Below are positions 1-12,070 of a DNA stretch of 64,000 bases, in pieces. The notes under the pieces were generated by a model. The model had not been told where the DNA came from. It ran no database searches and worked only from the letters and a program-made list of their open reading frames with translations. The DNA is from Margaritispora aquatica (taxonomy: Eukaryota; Ascomycota; Leotiomycetes; Helotiales; Discinellaceae): assembly GCA_007644065.1 (NCBI GenBank), contig VJWN01000006.1, positions 248,001 to 312,000 of the forward strand. The letters are read 5' to 3'. The number at the start of each line of letters is the position of its first letter. Position 1 is the first letter of the stretch. The translations under genes were made by a program, and so were the position numbers.

Positions 1-48
1 GTTAAGAAGGACTTCGGAGTCAAGAAGTTCTGGTGGTCTACCGAGTAA
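1..48 (+). CDS. 3' end of an unidentified gene (partial)
   Basis: Frame 1 from the first base reads 15 codons, ending in KKFWWSTE, and stops at TAA (46-48). The lysine- and tryptophan-rich tail looks like the end of a real protein because it runs straight in from the window edge and is followed by AT-rich, stop-dense sequence. There is too little sequence to name a family. Confidence 0.45.
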   Translation, partial: VKKDFGVKKFWWSTE

Positions 49-554
49 TCTAATTTACTTTTCCCATCTTGTTGTTTCTTTACCCTTTTTTTTTTCTTAC
101 GCACACGATGTCGAGTGGAGGGGATGGGTTCGCAAGCAGGCGGCTCTTCGTTGCGACGCTGGGAGCCCTGCGGAGACCACTAATTATGATGAAGTTATGC
201 TTGGTGTATAGAATTGAACGATACATTATCCAATTATCAAGAGATTATCTGCTTGAGCTCATTTTCCGTATAATTCAAACAATTGTCATGAAGTTCAGTG
301 TACCTTGTAAACAGACAAGACGTCTGTAGCTCGCATACTCATTGGTTCTCTAAACGAAACTTGAATGCCTGCAGATCACAATCCTCGAGTCAGCCCAAAC
401 GATCTTCAACAAGGATTACGACCATGTCAGCGCTAGACGGCGGAGGCTGAGTTTCTGACCACCATCTAAATAAAGAGTTAAGATATCTACATAAGGAGCG
501 CAATGTGAACCGTTACTGTTTTATTTACATTCTCTTGCTCTGAAGAAAAACAAA
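49..554. other. intergenic, no gene seen
   Basis: AT-rich sequence between the partial gene and the next start codon. A poly-T run near 86-95 may belong to the 3' UTR of the first gene. Short open frames here have no coding character. Confidence 0.5.
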
Positions 555-1877
555 ATGTGCACACTCACTCCGCAAGCACGTGCCTTCAGTTCCATTCTCT
601 CAGCACTCGTCGGGTCTGTTGTGAACGGGCTTTCGTCTGGCTGGCTGATAGCTTTTATAACTGGATGGATAACTTGGTTCGCGTTCTTTCGTGTGACGAT
701 TGGAGGGTCATATATGCTGTATCGCAGCTTAACGTCAACGTGGCCACCAGAGGGAGCAAGCGAGGAATATGAAATGCTGAGCAGAATAGCTTCCCCAGAT
801 CCCGAATCGACTGCACAAGAACACCTAATCAATCAAAATTCTCAAGATCAGTTTGTCGAAAACGAACTTGGTGTTGGAAACGCACTCTCAAATAGTCCTC
901 CTTCCTTAAGCGAGCTATCAGCAGATGGCGTCTCTGAAGAAGCATACCACCGCCACGTCTATACTATTGTCTTTCTCAATGGGAATTCAGCTTCCGGCAA
1001 TCCCCTCAAAGAGTCTGCTTTCAGCACATTCTGGCCAAACCGATCAGATCTCGCTATTAGACAGCAAAACTACCGATATGCAAAGCAGAAACGTACCGAG
1101 CTTCGCAAACACTACGCTTCAGACAACGATCTCAAGAGAGGCCTCCAAGCCTACTCGGTCATGATCACAACAGGCAGACTTCCAGGACCGCTACCAACCC
1201 TTTCTACCCCTTGGTTATCGTTGAATCGCGAAGTGACTATCCTGGGCTGGATTGGATGGGTTTACAGCGCTGTGTACTCACCCATATCACAAATCCTTTG
1301 GGTTGCGTCGAATTCCTCTGCAAGCTCTTCAACTGGTCTAGGTAAGATTGTCAAAGGTATATCAATAGCCGTTACAGCTCTACCACTTTGTCTGGACTCG
1401 CACGTTCGCTTCGCGGAGAAACTTGAAAGAAAACGATGGGGAGGGAAGTGGGCTTACAGGGCCTTCAACATCACGAATGGAACCAGCTGCACCTTTCAAG
1501 GTTTTCTTTGTGGGACACTGCTTATATGGGGCGTTGTACAAGCTCGAAGCCAGACAAGCGACTTTTTCGCATCGAGCTTCCCCTGGCCACTAGTGGGCAT
1601 TTATCCTATCTTCTCGCTGATTTGGGCGTGGGCGAGTTTTAAAATCGTCCCGATGATGGACGGTGGCCGAAAGAGAGCAGCGCAGAGCCATTGGGCTGGT
1701 TACTTTGTGGATATTGGGATGGGGTTATTTGCGGGATTGTTTGTGGCGGCTCCAGCATTTGCGTTGTATTTTTCCAGTGTTTCGCCTGGGGAGAGCGATA
1801 CTGGTGCAAGTGATTTAGGCGAGTTCTTGAGGTGTGAAGTTCCCGTGTGGGAAAAGTTTTCTGCGATATTCCCTTAG
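555..1877 (+). CDS. multi-pass membrane protein of unknown function
   Basis: Single-exon frame of 440 codons, starting at an ATG preceded by an A-rich leader (caaaATG). Hydrophobic stretches that look like membrane helices lie near residues 12-52, 222-252, 262-282, 308-330, 340-362 and 380-408. A polar, glutamate-rich loop (about 60-215) sits between the first helix and the rest and probably faces the cytosol. The C-terminal half ends in a short polar tail. I do not recognise the family. The length, uninterrupted frame and patterned hydrophobicity support a real gene; the function is unknown. Confidence 0.75.
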   Translation: MCTLTPQARAFSSILSALVGSVVNGLSSGWLIAFITGWITWFAFFRVTIGGSYMLYRSLTSTWPPEGASEEYEMLSRIASPDPESTAQEHLINQNSQDQFVENELGVGNALSNSPPSLSELSADGVSEEAYHRHVYTIVFLNGNSASGNPLKESAFSTFWPNRSDLAIRQQNYRYAKQKRTELRKHYASDNDLKRGLQAYSVMITTGRLPGPLPTLSTPWLSLNREVTILGWIGWVYSAVYSPISQILWVASNSSASSSTGLGKIVKGISIAVTALPLCLDSHVRFAEKLERKRWGGKWAYRAFNITNGTSCTFQGFLCGTLLIWGVVQARSQTSDFFASSFPWPLVGIYPIFSLIWAWASFKIVPMMDGGRKRAAQSHWAGYFVDIGMGLFAGLFVAAPAFALYFSSVSPGESDTGASDLGEFLRCEVPVWEKFSAIFP

Positions 1878-2346
1878 GTTTTCTTAGCGTATATCAATTC
1901 TCTTGAAGTCGTTGTCATCCAAGATGCAAGAACAACAATTCTGCTATCGGCATGACTATTTCGACATATTACCTCAATTTCCTCAATGTTTCTTTTCTAT
2001 TCGCACATTGAATATACATCTCCATCACCTTTGTCCCCAAGACCACCAGTCGCTAGAGCAACAATGACCTTCTTTTTCCACACACTAGATGTATGCAATC
2101 CACTACCCTCGCTCTTACGATTGTTGATTGCTGACATGTGCTCTTAAAATGTCCAAAGTAATGTGTCATTGTCGGGCACGCATTCATAATATACATGTCT
2201 CTTCCTGCTTCGGTATTTTCGGCTAAGCAAAAACACTGGAAGTGATTAAAGCCAGCCTAGCGGTGAAGCTAAGACGAGCCTTACCCACGCCCACCATTTA
2301 TGCCAATTGCTAAATTTATGACTGATTTGCATCGACTGCTCCAGCA
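1878..2346. other. intergenic, no gene seen
   Basis: Region between two genes on the same strand. It is AT-rich with scattered stops and probably holds the 3' UTR of the membrane protein and the promoter of the F-box gene. Confidence 0.5.
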
Positions 2347-3375
2347 ATGGCTTCATGGATACGATGGGTTTCAACTCGGATCTTCAGGCGGAAGTCAACC
2401 TCACCGTCGGACTCCTTCGCGTGTTCAACCATGGCCAATCTGCCAGCTGAAGTACTGTTTTGCATCACAGAATTTCTCCCACCAGAGTCAGCTGCCGCCT
2501 TTTCTCTGTCTTGCAAACATCTTCAATACGTTCTTGGAACACATCATTACACAAATATAGCTCATAACTTGGCTTCTCTCCTGGAACTCTTGGCTCGCGA
2601 TTTGCCCGACCAAATCTCAAGCCGTCATTGCAAGAAGCTGCATCGCATGAAGCACATTGGCCGATATTGCAATACCCGGGAGCAGGCTCGTCACTATCGT
2701 CTTTTACGTTGCAACCAAGTCAACGTTGCAGTTGTTACCTCTCAATTTAACGTAACAGCTTTTGATATAGTTATGAAAAGATACCGGAACGATCCAGGCT
2801 ACACCAAGTTGTTGAAGGTTATGTGGTCAGAGAAGGTAGAGAAGACTTCTGTCTGCGGCTATACCATGTACCGTCGAGAAGAATGCCGCATTGTAGGTGG
2901 CAGCTTGATGCATCGCCAGCAGGTCGCGTATGTCCCATTGGAGGCGGTCAACTCCAAAGAGTCTTCAAGTTACCGCCATGGACCTGCGAGTAGCTCCAAT
3001 GGGCCTCCAAAATGGTTCGTGCTTCTCAGCCCTTCCCATCTCCATACGACAATATGTCCACACAACTCCATCGGGGTCAACACTGGAGCTGTTTCTCCAG
3101 GAGCTCAATTTTGCCCAAAGTGCCGTACAGAGTATCGCGTAGATTACAGCGAGCAGGACGGAAAATTAGGCATGTTTATCACAAGATGGAAGGACTTGGG
3201 GCCTGGGTCAGACAAACCAATTTGGAAGCAGCATCAATTGGTTGACCCCTTGGAAAACTTTATTTGTTCATTTAGGAGGCGGAGACAAACGGTTGAGGTG
3301 GATATTAGGTCAGAATATGGAGACCTGTCGTCTCTTTTCGGCGATGGAGACGACTTCGATTTCAGATTTATATAA
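2347..3375 (+). CDS. F-box protein
   Basis: 342 codons in one exon. Residues 30-62 (ANLPAEVLFCITEFLPPES and onward) match an F-box: the LPxEVL start, a hydrophobic helix and a conserved SLSCK end. F-box proteins bring substrates to SCF ubiquitin ligases through Skp1. The C-terminal half has paired cysteines (CPKC near residue 257) followed by a TRWKDLG segment, an arrangement I associate with a class of fungal F-box proteins. The start could also be the internal ATG at 2431 (MANLPAEV), which would place the F-box at the very N-terminus. The substrate is unknown. Confidence 0.8.
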   Translation: MASWIRWVSTRIFRRKSTSPSDSFACSTMANLPAEVLFCITEFLPPESAAAFSLSCKHLQYVLGTHHYTNIAHNLASLLELLARDLPDQISSRHCKKLHRMKHIGRYCNTREQARHYRLLRCNQVNVAVVTSQFNVTAFDIVMKRYRNDPGYTKLLKVMWSEKVEKTSVCGYTMYRREECRIVGGSLMHRQQVAYVPLEAVNSKESSSYRHGPASSSNGPPKWFVLLSPSHLHTTICPHNSIGVNTGAVSPGAQFCPKCRTEYRVDYSEQDGKLGMFITRWKDLGPGSDKPIWKQHQLVDPLENFICSFRRRRQTVEVDIRSEYGDLSSLFGDGDDFDFRFI

Positions 3376-4209
3376 TCAGAATCAAGAATTTCAGTGCATG
3401 GATAGGAAGATGTTGAGTGTCATGGTCACAGAGCACCGCTATCATTCGGAGAATCCAGAATATACAATTAGATTGACCAATTGCAGAAATGGCGCCTTCT
3501 ATAAAGTAACTCCTTGAAATTGTATACCTTTTCAAACATTAATCTCAAACAACGCACTCCTTCGTCCTCTCCAACTGAGCAGAATGATAAGGAATATGAA
3601 CGTAAATTTGTATTTGGAACATCTTTGCAATCCGGTTGCACTTTCAGACCCCCAAACTTCTGTACTCTATCAAAGAGCCCAGCGCAGATAATTGGAGTAT
3701 TATGCCTTTGCCATAAAAGTAGCAGTCCAATGGGTCAGAGTCACTCCGAAGACATGTACAACCATCTTCAGGGTAATTCTTCAATTTAGTATCACCCCCA
3801 GGTCTCCAGACCTGCAGCCTTCATACCTCTAGGTGCTCAGGGCCCAGATCTCTATAGTCAATTGCAGCCCAATCCAAAATCTTAGCACAGACAGTCAGAT
3901 GGTCTCTGTCAGTCCATAGTCGGCGCATAGGCAAGGATTCCCAGAGGCTCAATTAACAGCTGGTGCAGATCCAATCTGTATGATTTATGGGGAATACAAT
4001 ATGTAAAATGCACACAGATTTATCCTTGCAGTCAAATTCCCCTGAAAGATATATACTATATGAGCTTGATACTCGGAAGAGTATACTTTTCCAGGAGCCA
4101 TTTGGAAAAGTATGTTATGCCAACGCTTAGCCGTAGTTTAAATACTCAAAATCTCTTGTTATGAACCTCAAAAATCAATTTAAAATATTCATTCTATGAG
4201 ACTAGATGA
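3376..4209. other. convergent intergenic region, no gene seen
   Basis: Lies between the 3' ends of the F-box and bystin genes. It is AT-rich, with open frames up to about 90 codons that lack family resemblance or splice structure. Confidence 0.5.
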
Positions 4210-5731
4210 TTAATCTACCATCATAGTATCATCACCACCAAAAGTGGGCTCCGGCTCCGCCAACACACCTCTGCCCCTCCCCTCCAGCAACTCCCTCCTA
4301 ACCTCCGGGCCAATCTTTGAATGTCCCTTCGTAAGCAGCAGATCCAACAACGCCTCCCTCTGATCCTCCGTAACATCATTTCGATACCTCTGCGCAAAAG
4401 CCAGCAGGCACTGGTGCCAAATAACGGGCAATTTCGTGTCCTTTGATCCAGCACTCGTAGTGTTCTCACTGATATCCATCTTCGTCGCATCGACGGTTCG
4501 GAAGCGCAGGAAATGGAAGACTAACGCGTCGATGACTTGGTAGGGGAGTGCGTATTTCTTCTCGAGGAGTGCGCGAATGAAAATGTTGGTTGCGCCGCCT
4601 CCTTCGGTGTCGGCGGAAGACTCTTGGGCAGCGATATCGCAAAGACCCTTGATGGCTGCTGCGGAATGGAGAACTGGGACAGAGACTCGAACAAGGACAC
4701 CAGAGATGGTATGTGCTTCCCTCAAGGTACATGTGCCACTGCGGACTAGTGGAAACAGAAAGCCCTTGAACCATGCTGCAGGCTTGTACAGTCCCTTCTT
4801 CAATGCGTTGAACAGATGTACATTCAGGTGCTTGGTCTCGTGAATATCCTCCCGTACTTTGTCTAAGAGGACCATCTCAAGGAATCTTTGGGCTGTGGCT
4901 GGCTTGCTGGAAATGAAGATCTTGGTTGCTTCGTAACATGCATTTGCTGTCCATTTTTCGGGTGCTGTGATTTGGAGAATATCTTCCCAGCCAGGTACTG
5001 AAGGTAGAATTTTGAATGGCTTTGGCAGTTTGCCGGACTTGTACCTCGACAAGAGCATACCAACCCTGTTAGTGTTAGCACGCGCACATCCAGGTATTAA
5101 AAATCTGCGTATTCAATACGTACTTTGTATATACTTCTACGACCTTTGCAGGAATCTCATAGTCCTCATCAATTGGTCCAGGCTTATTCCCCATCCCTCC
5201 ACCATTTGCCGCTTGGGCAGCTTCATGTGCTGCAATTTTAGCCAATATCAATTCCGTCAAATTCGTGCCCTGTTCCTCTTCGGTCTCGTCCTGACCAGTA
5301 CTCGCACCCGGCCAGCCATGTTGTAGCAAAGGATCCTCATGACTCGGGAAGAATTTATTGAAGGTCTCCAGATCTCCAGGCGCTAGCTCAATCTCCTCCA
5401 CATCGCCCTCCTCGTCCCACTCCTCATACTCCTCCACTATCTCCTCATCATTGTCGTCTTCCGATCCACCGTCCAACCTCGACTCGAAATCAAACGCTGT
5501 ACTTGCTGCCTTGACAGCTCCACTGTTCGCCTGATCTTCATCAGCTAGCTCCTGTCCCATCCGCAGAATCTTCCTCGATGACTTCGAGTCCACGAATTGC
5601 TCGCCTTCATCTTGGTGTCGCGACTTTCGTTTCTCGCCCTTTGGTGCCTTGAGAAGTCCTGTCGCAGTGATATCGTCTTCGAGGGGGTTGTGTCGTGTGC
5701 CCTTGCGGCGAGAGGAATTAGATTTCGGCAT
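4210..5731 (-). CDS. ENP1: bystin / Enp1, 40S ribosome biogenesis factor
   Basis: Two exons, 5124-5731 and 4210-5065, joined over a 58-nt GT-AG intron; the join restores KVVEVYTKVGMLLSRYKSGK, a hallmark stretch of the bystin family. The protein is 487 aa, close to yeast Enp1 (483 aa). The N-terminal third is basic then strongly acidic (Glu/Asp run around residues 100-125). The C-terminal two thirds is the conserved alpha-helical bystin domain (KLPKPFKILPS, ATKIFISSKPATAQRFLEMVLLDKVREDI split across the family signature, and YALPYQVIDALVFHF). Enp1 acts in the nucleolus and cytoplasm in pre-40S processing and export. The assignment is firm. Confidence 0.95.
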
Positions 5732-7550
5732 TTTTTATAATGTGGAGGGGTTGCGATTGAGTTTGGTGAGGCTGTGGAAATAATTTCAAAAATTGAAAAA
5801 GATATGACCGATAGTGCGATGGCGCTAAGATAAGCTTATGCGGGGATTTTCTTCTGCCTAAGGCGTCAATGTATCGCTTAAGTCCCAAACAGGAAGTCAA
5901 TCCACCTCAATAACCACCTTGAAAAATATATGGCAACAAGCTGGCTGTTAATTCGAGAATGAACCAAACGCAAATGCACTTCGAAGGAAATAAGGTATCT
6001 TTGATACAAGAATGTCCTCCGCTAGATTTCCTGGACGGCTACGGCTAATAACTCATCTTTGACTACGCTGCGTATGTAGGATCTCCGCTGAGCAGAACGA
6101 TTTCTATCGTTGAAAACCTTGAGTAATGTTGCAATAATCCATATCGTCTGATCATGTAGCCACTTCTCTCCTCTTTCCAATGTGCCTGCCAGCCTCAATC
6201 TTTCGCAACATCAGTCGAACTCTTATTTATGTACAAGCAACATTTCCCCCATCTAGCACCTTCCTCATCATTCTCGCGACCCCCAAATCTTTTTTACAAC
6301 GTCCTTGGACAAAAAATACTTAAACTAAAGAGTATGACATTAGGCAATCAAACAAGAAGCACCAAGGACCTCGACGATATCGAAACTCTCTTTGTCGAAC
6401 CAAGACACGTCAAAAGTGCAACCAACCTTGCTTGACGAAGGTGTTCTGAAAGAGTTCACAGAGAAAGCTCAGGACACCCTAAATGTCGGAGATGAAACCA
6501 ATCTCAGTGATGACTACAATGTGTTATATTGTTTGATAATCTATTGTTTCTGAATTTCCTGACTGCATCAAAGTATTTTATGGAAGCGATGATACCTGTT
6601 AAAGCTACTCGATTTCTAGCAGCCAAGCTGGACAGAGTGACGATGAGCGGCGCTGTCGTGTCGATGACGTGAATGATAAGTATGATGAAGGAACGGCAAG
6701 AATGACCACAAAGATGTTGAGAGTAGCATGTGCCTTCGGCTTAAAGATGCACCAGCCTTTCGAACTCGTGCATCCCAATCATCTTAATCTGCAGCTTGCA
6801 CAACAGCTATCAAGAACTCCAGACTCATGGGACAGAAATTTAGGCCATCGAGCTCACTCTCAGTATAACCTCGCCACCGATATGCAGCTCGACTGATAGT
6901 TGTACCTCACAATGCACCAGGCCATGCCCTCGACAAAGCCGACATCCAACACGATATTTCAATCAAATTGTTGGCTCACATCAACCACACTGGGTTGTTG
7001 ATAAAGCAATCAAATGATCAAGTTGCCGATAGACATGCTACTGCTGTTATCGATGATCTGAAGGATAAAGAGCGCTCTCGAGTATTGATGGAGGTAGATG
7101 AGCTGTTCAGTAAGATGATTTGCACAGAGGAACGGCAACGTAACTTGTATTAAGGGACAAGTGAGAGAGTGCAGAGCAGACTGAATGATGCAGATAAAGC
7201 GCAAGCGTGCCATGTTCAAGCAGGTTGGCAATGCCCCCTAGGAGAAGAGCTCGTGGTTCTCAATTCCAGGTCGAGATCGATGGAGTCATTTTGGTTCAGC
7301 AGGTTCCTGAATCATATTCTCTACAAGACGTGACGGACTTGTAATTTGCTTTACATGAGGCAGCACAACGATCGCGTTTCTAGCTGTTCAGAGAACAGTT
7401 TAAACTTCATCTGGCAAGTTGCATAACTGGAGATGTCTTTGAATTGGTGCATGATCATATCATGGTTTCTTTGAACCCTCATGTGCCATGTATTAGAGGA
7501 TGGATGATTGTGCTGGTGTTGAATAGCATAGCGATAAAACAGAAATTGTT
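5732..7550. other. gene-poor region with possible decayed coding sequence
   Basis: Contains the bystin promoter and about 1.6 kb without an intact gene. On the plus strand, 6330-6435 reads as plausible protein. A different frame then continues (about 6411-6540, an acidic stretch containing EGVLKEFTEKAQDTLN) before stopping. Further frames at 6669-6896 and 6968-7153 also look protein-like but do not join cleanly. This could be a degenerate gene or chance open sequence. Confidence 0.3.
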
Positions 7551-10500
7551 TCATCTGCCAGATCTGACATCTTCAGCTGCACTTAATGCCTGAAGGATCT
7601 GACCTGCTTCGATGCCCTCACTCTCCTCTCCGATCCCACCTAGTCCACCAAATGCAGCCATGGCACCGAAAGCTGTACCATCAAAGAAATCAGTAGCCTC
7701 AGCGTTGGAATTCGCAACGAGTTGCTGGAAAACATTGTTTTGGTGGAGAGGGTCTGGCTCCTGACAGAAAGTAACAAAATCTTGGTTCATGTTATCCGAG
7801 TCGGTGAATCCTAGATTCATAAGACTTTGATCCCAATTACCAACCCCTCGAAAATGTTAGTAACCATGAGTTCAACGCACGACGAAAAGACTTACATTCT
7901 GTCGCATCAAGGCGCATCAGCTCGTTGAACATTGGGTCGAACTCTACATCTGCAGAACTCATTGTTAAAGACCGATGGAATTGAGGATTATCAGGTGGGA
8001 TGATTTCAAAGGACGGACGATGCGAGCTGGACGAATCCATGGCACCTTTACTAGCCATCTTGTTGGCAATCATATGTGGTTGAGCATTGCCCCATTTAGC
8101 ATGAGCACTTTGATAGATGCTAAGTGGATTTGAAGGTAAACCGTGACCAGAAGATTGGGTATAAGAAGAACTTCTGTTGACAAAGTGGGCTGGTAGATTC
8201 CCCTGCACAAGAGCGCGTGCTGGGGTAATATCGCTTGTGTTCTGTGGCCTCATGATGTGAGAACTATAGCTACTCATTAAATCGTAATTATTCATGCTCT
8301 GAGGCGTTCTTCCGGATATCGAGGTTCCAGTATCTTGACTGATACCGCCCATCAAGTCGTATGACACATCGCTCTCGCGCCGAGCATGAGACAGGGACTG
8401 GTAAGACGATGAAGCCTTGAAAGCCTCAAAAACTGACCATGCATCTTCCATTCCACCTAGACAATTGTCAAGACACTGCTTCCAGTCATCAAGAACAATG
8501 TGTGTGTGCCCTATGCTCCCTTTCACGGCATGAACTACATCGAAGGCTGTTTTGATAAAAAACTAGTTGAGGGACAAGTCAGTTCCTATTGGTTGTCTGA
8601 GATGACAGCACAAGACAAAGATACTACTACTGCGAAAGTGGTAACGAGAGGGCGCAGGGGACTCACTTCATATGTTGGCGGTACTATAAGTAAGCCAAAG
8701 GTGGATGAATGCTGGCTGATTAAGGAAGCTATCTGGCGTGCCGATCTAGTACATGGTTCTAGATTTACAGATTCTTGTCCATAAACATGGGAGAGTAATT
8801 GCGACACGGCTAATGTTGTAAAATAGATATTATGAAGGTGGTATTGGTGTGGAAGCAATGACAGGGCTTGCTCACTGCCGCTCGCAGTTGAGTCGAAATA
8901 CAACGGTGGACTTTGAGCTTGACTCCAGATATGCAGCTTTTGCAACAGTACCGTACTGGCTTGGAGGACATTTGAGGTGCTGGGAAGACAAATAGCTTCA
9001 TTCAAAATTTTGAGAACTTGAATAAGTTGGTTGTAAGTGCTCAAGGTGGAGGCCGGAACGCGCGAATTGTTCAAATTATTCCTACGGACATTAAGACAAT
9101 CTGTCCATGGATCCCATTCCTCGAGCCCATCTTCATCAATAAGGCCAAGATGGTCAATATCTTCGGATCTTAGGTGAGGTCGTCGGCCCAGTCGAGCCGC
9201 CATAATCGTATCCAGGGCAAAACAACCAAGAAGTGTATGTTTCGCCCTCGGTTTCGACTTGGATTTTGAAGTAGAAGTTGCGGGTAACTTATCAAGCTGT
9301 AGATCGATAGCCACGCGGACAGCCTGTCCAACAAGAGACCACGCCCGACTATATTGGCCCAAACCCATATTAGTCAGACTCAAAATAAGAAGCGCTTGCA
9401 CATGTCCTAAAGTGAAAAGTCAGCCAAGACTATACAGCAAATAAGAAAATCGCTTCTACCACACCCCACAATGTCGATTTTGCTCAAGGAATAGAAATAT
9501 TCAACGAGCTAGAAACCACATGTTAATCACACAGATCTGACAATATCTTACCTATCTCAAGAGCACCTTCCTCATTTGGTACTAGTCTTCTTGCCTGAGC
9601 ATACATTTTTTCAGCAGTCCATACCATATCTGCCGCATTACCTAAAGCGCGAGGGATGTTGTTAATTGCTCGGTGCTGAAACTTTGCGTATGCCATTGTT
9701 GCCCACAGTACCGCATAGTCGCCAGATAAGCTAATCCTGCCAGAAGTCAGAAATCGTTCCTGAAGCTAAATTTTCAGGAAGATGGCTCAGAGTCCTTACG
9801 ATAAGGCCGAGGTACGGGTTTGTGAGTAATGGTACGACGTTCTCAGAAGGTCGTGTTTCTCTAAAATTGGAAGCCACGAATGTGTATATGAGAAGTAGAC
9901 GTCGATGAGGTGCCATGTCTCGGACGGGAGCTCTGATGTGTCGTTATTAAGTGATGGCAGGAAGCCATCGGATGTAGCAACGTGAGGAGTTGATGGTGTC
10001 AATATGGATTCAAAGCCATCGCCCAGGAACATAGCATTGTCCTGTACATTATCAGCTTCGCTTTTGTAACAAACTGAATCTAAGTTTGAGAGAAAGGCAC
10101 GAAATGCTGCTCCCGGATAGCTTACTTCAAAATTTGGCAGCCTTGGAGAAGGTTGGAAGTCATTGGTCAATTTACCATCAAATTGTTTCTCGGGCCAGAT
10201 GGGTTTTTGAGAAGTTCCAGTCTCACCCTGGGCTTGCTGATACCGGTTTGATGCGGTTGAGCCAGTGACTTTCAAACCTGGGTCAACTGGGGTTGGAATA
10301 TCAACATCAAGGCGCCGCTTCTTAATTTCTCCACTTAATTCCTGTGAAGAAAGTAGCCTCTCGAGTTCTCTGGATATCTGTGATTTCCGCCATAATTCTA
10401 CTAGAATTTCCGAGCTTGCTTCGTCATTCCATTTAGTAAGAGGTGTCTCGAGACCTGGTCATGTTCAGTAATTACTCTTGAATACCTTCCCTAATGATAA

Positions 10501-11058
10501 TTATGCCGCCACATTACTTTCAAGTATGCAAGATGAGAAAGCTTTACGTACTCCCCTCGTCAACTGCTAGGGCGTTAAGAACATTATCTTCCACGGAATC
10601 CACATCTCTTATGGCTAAACCCCATAGCTTCTCCAGTCCTCGTACATATCCTTCCGGCAGGCCCCGTTTCTTGACATTAGCATCGTAGGAACAAATGCGG
10701 CCATTTAGGGTACAAGTTGAGCAAGTCTGCAAATGTAAATTAGCATTGTTCATATTGTAATTCAAAAACGTTTGAAAGACACACTACTAAACATTTCCAA
10801 CGTGCGAGATGGGAATTGCACATAGAATTGCGAAGTTCACCTGCAGAACCACAGCAGAGGTGTAATGCACACAAAACTCACTGGCTTATTGCCATCGCAT
10901 TTATCTTTTCGCGATCGACATTTGTCGCATGCCTGGGAGACACGTTTTCGAGGTCCTTGCTTCGGCTTCTTATGCATATCCTCTTCACCCTTTCCACCAT
11001 TCTCTCCATCCATATCATGGTTGCCTATTTGCAGAGTCTGTGACACCTTTTGTGCCAT
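7551..11058 (-). CDS. qa-1F: quinate pathway transcriptional activator, Zn2Cys6 (QA-1F/QutA-like)
   Basis: Seven exons (10882-11058, 10552-10726, 9800-10454, 9552-9736, 8667-9406, 7896-8562, 7551-7846) join in phase to a 964-aa protein. Residues 44-71 form a perfect zinc cluster, Cys-X2-Cys-X6-Cys-X6-Cys-X2-Cys-X6-Cys; the fourth to sixth cysteines come from exon 2. It is followed by KKRGLPEGYVRGLEKLWGL, which I associate with QutA/QA-1F activators. A fungal transcription-factor homology region follows (about 285-600: HLIDVYFSYTHSWLPILEKHD, then GHVQALLILSLTNMGLG). The C-terminus (WDQSLMNLGFTD) is likely an activation region. Known members switch on quinate-utilisation genes and are restrained by QA-1S/QutR, whose homologue lies immediately upstream and divergent, supporting the call. 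It is longer than the roughly 820-aa relatives. The start is the ATG at 11058. Confidence 0.9.
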
Positions 11059-12070
11059 GTCCACTACGTCTCCTCGTTATAGCAATGAATGAGTGAGGTA
11101 GCCATGGAGTTGTGTCGTTGATCCCGCGCTTGCGGCCAGCAATTCGGATACACTGGAATCGGAGGGGCAATTGATGTTCTGAACGGGGTGCGACTAGGAA
11201 TGCATGGGCGTGCTTCCAAGCCGTTGCTGGTAAGTCGTCCACGGCTAACAGCTTTCCTATATGCAATTGGAGGTATAGAAAGATGCTGAAGCAGTCGTTG
11301 TGGTTGTTGTAGATCTCGTGGACGAAAGTCCTCAATGTCTTGCCAAGTCTGCCGTGAGAAGCAAGCTCGCAAGCAATTGCAATGTTCTAATTGGCGAACC
11401 CCAGCTTCCAGCTTTCCCCACCCCAAGAAAAGTCGAAGCAGCTGCGCCAAGTCAAGGCTAAGCTTGTTCCAGCCAGAATCTGGAGATTCGGGAAAAGATT
11501 TACCCAGACCTGCTTTTGTACTATAACCTCGACCTTAGTCAGCAATGGCGAGGGAGGAATTTTGGACACCATCAAATGATGGACTCTTTTGGAACGAACC
11601 ATACTCTACTGCTCTTCAACTCGCATACCATAAATTTGTATTGAAAATTCCAACAACAACATCAGTATCAAATATGATCTAGATCTGTTCCTGTCTCAAG
11701 TAAGTTGTGTTGTTGTGAGAAAGCACAACCGGAATCGTCAAGTCGCCTATCGATCGCATGACATACCACCAAGGCCGTCCTTACCTCTTCTGATCATCCA
11801 ACATCCAATCCATTCTTTTAGAACATTGAGAACGTCTCAATAAGAAATTGGATTCCAAGTCGGCATATTCGATCACGTGGGAAAGCAACAATTCCAGACG
11901 CCTGTTCATCGTGAATGACATCAAGAGCTACATGCGCTTCGCCTTTAGCCATTTAGACAATACAAAAGAATCTTGGTTAGCTTGGAAAAACATATCTGGG
12001 ATCTTACGTGTTTGATCGGCTTCCGGTACGGGTGTGTTTGAGTTTCTAGGTCAGAAGGATTGGTACCGAA
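11059..12070. promoter_or_regulatory. divergent promoter between activator and repressor genes
   Basis: 1.01 kb separates the start codons of the qa-1F-like and qa-1S-like genes, which point away from each other, so it must contain both promoters. By eye I found no 16-bp GGRTAA/TTAYCC-type quinate activator palindrome. A CACGTG core (E-box) lies at about 11874-11879. A minus-strand open frame (11064-11450) lacks an ATG-supported coding signature and was not called. Confidence 0.5.

Noticed and set aside
11064..11450. Minus-strand frame of 128 codons upstream of the activator
   Set aside because: No ATG start at the beginning, Arg/Leu/Gln-rich; more likely leader or promoter of the activator gene.
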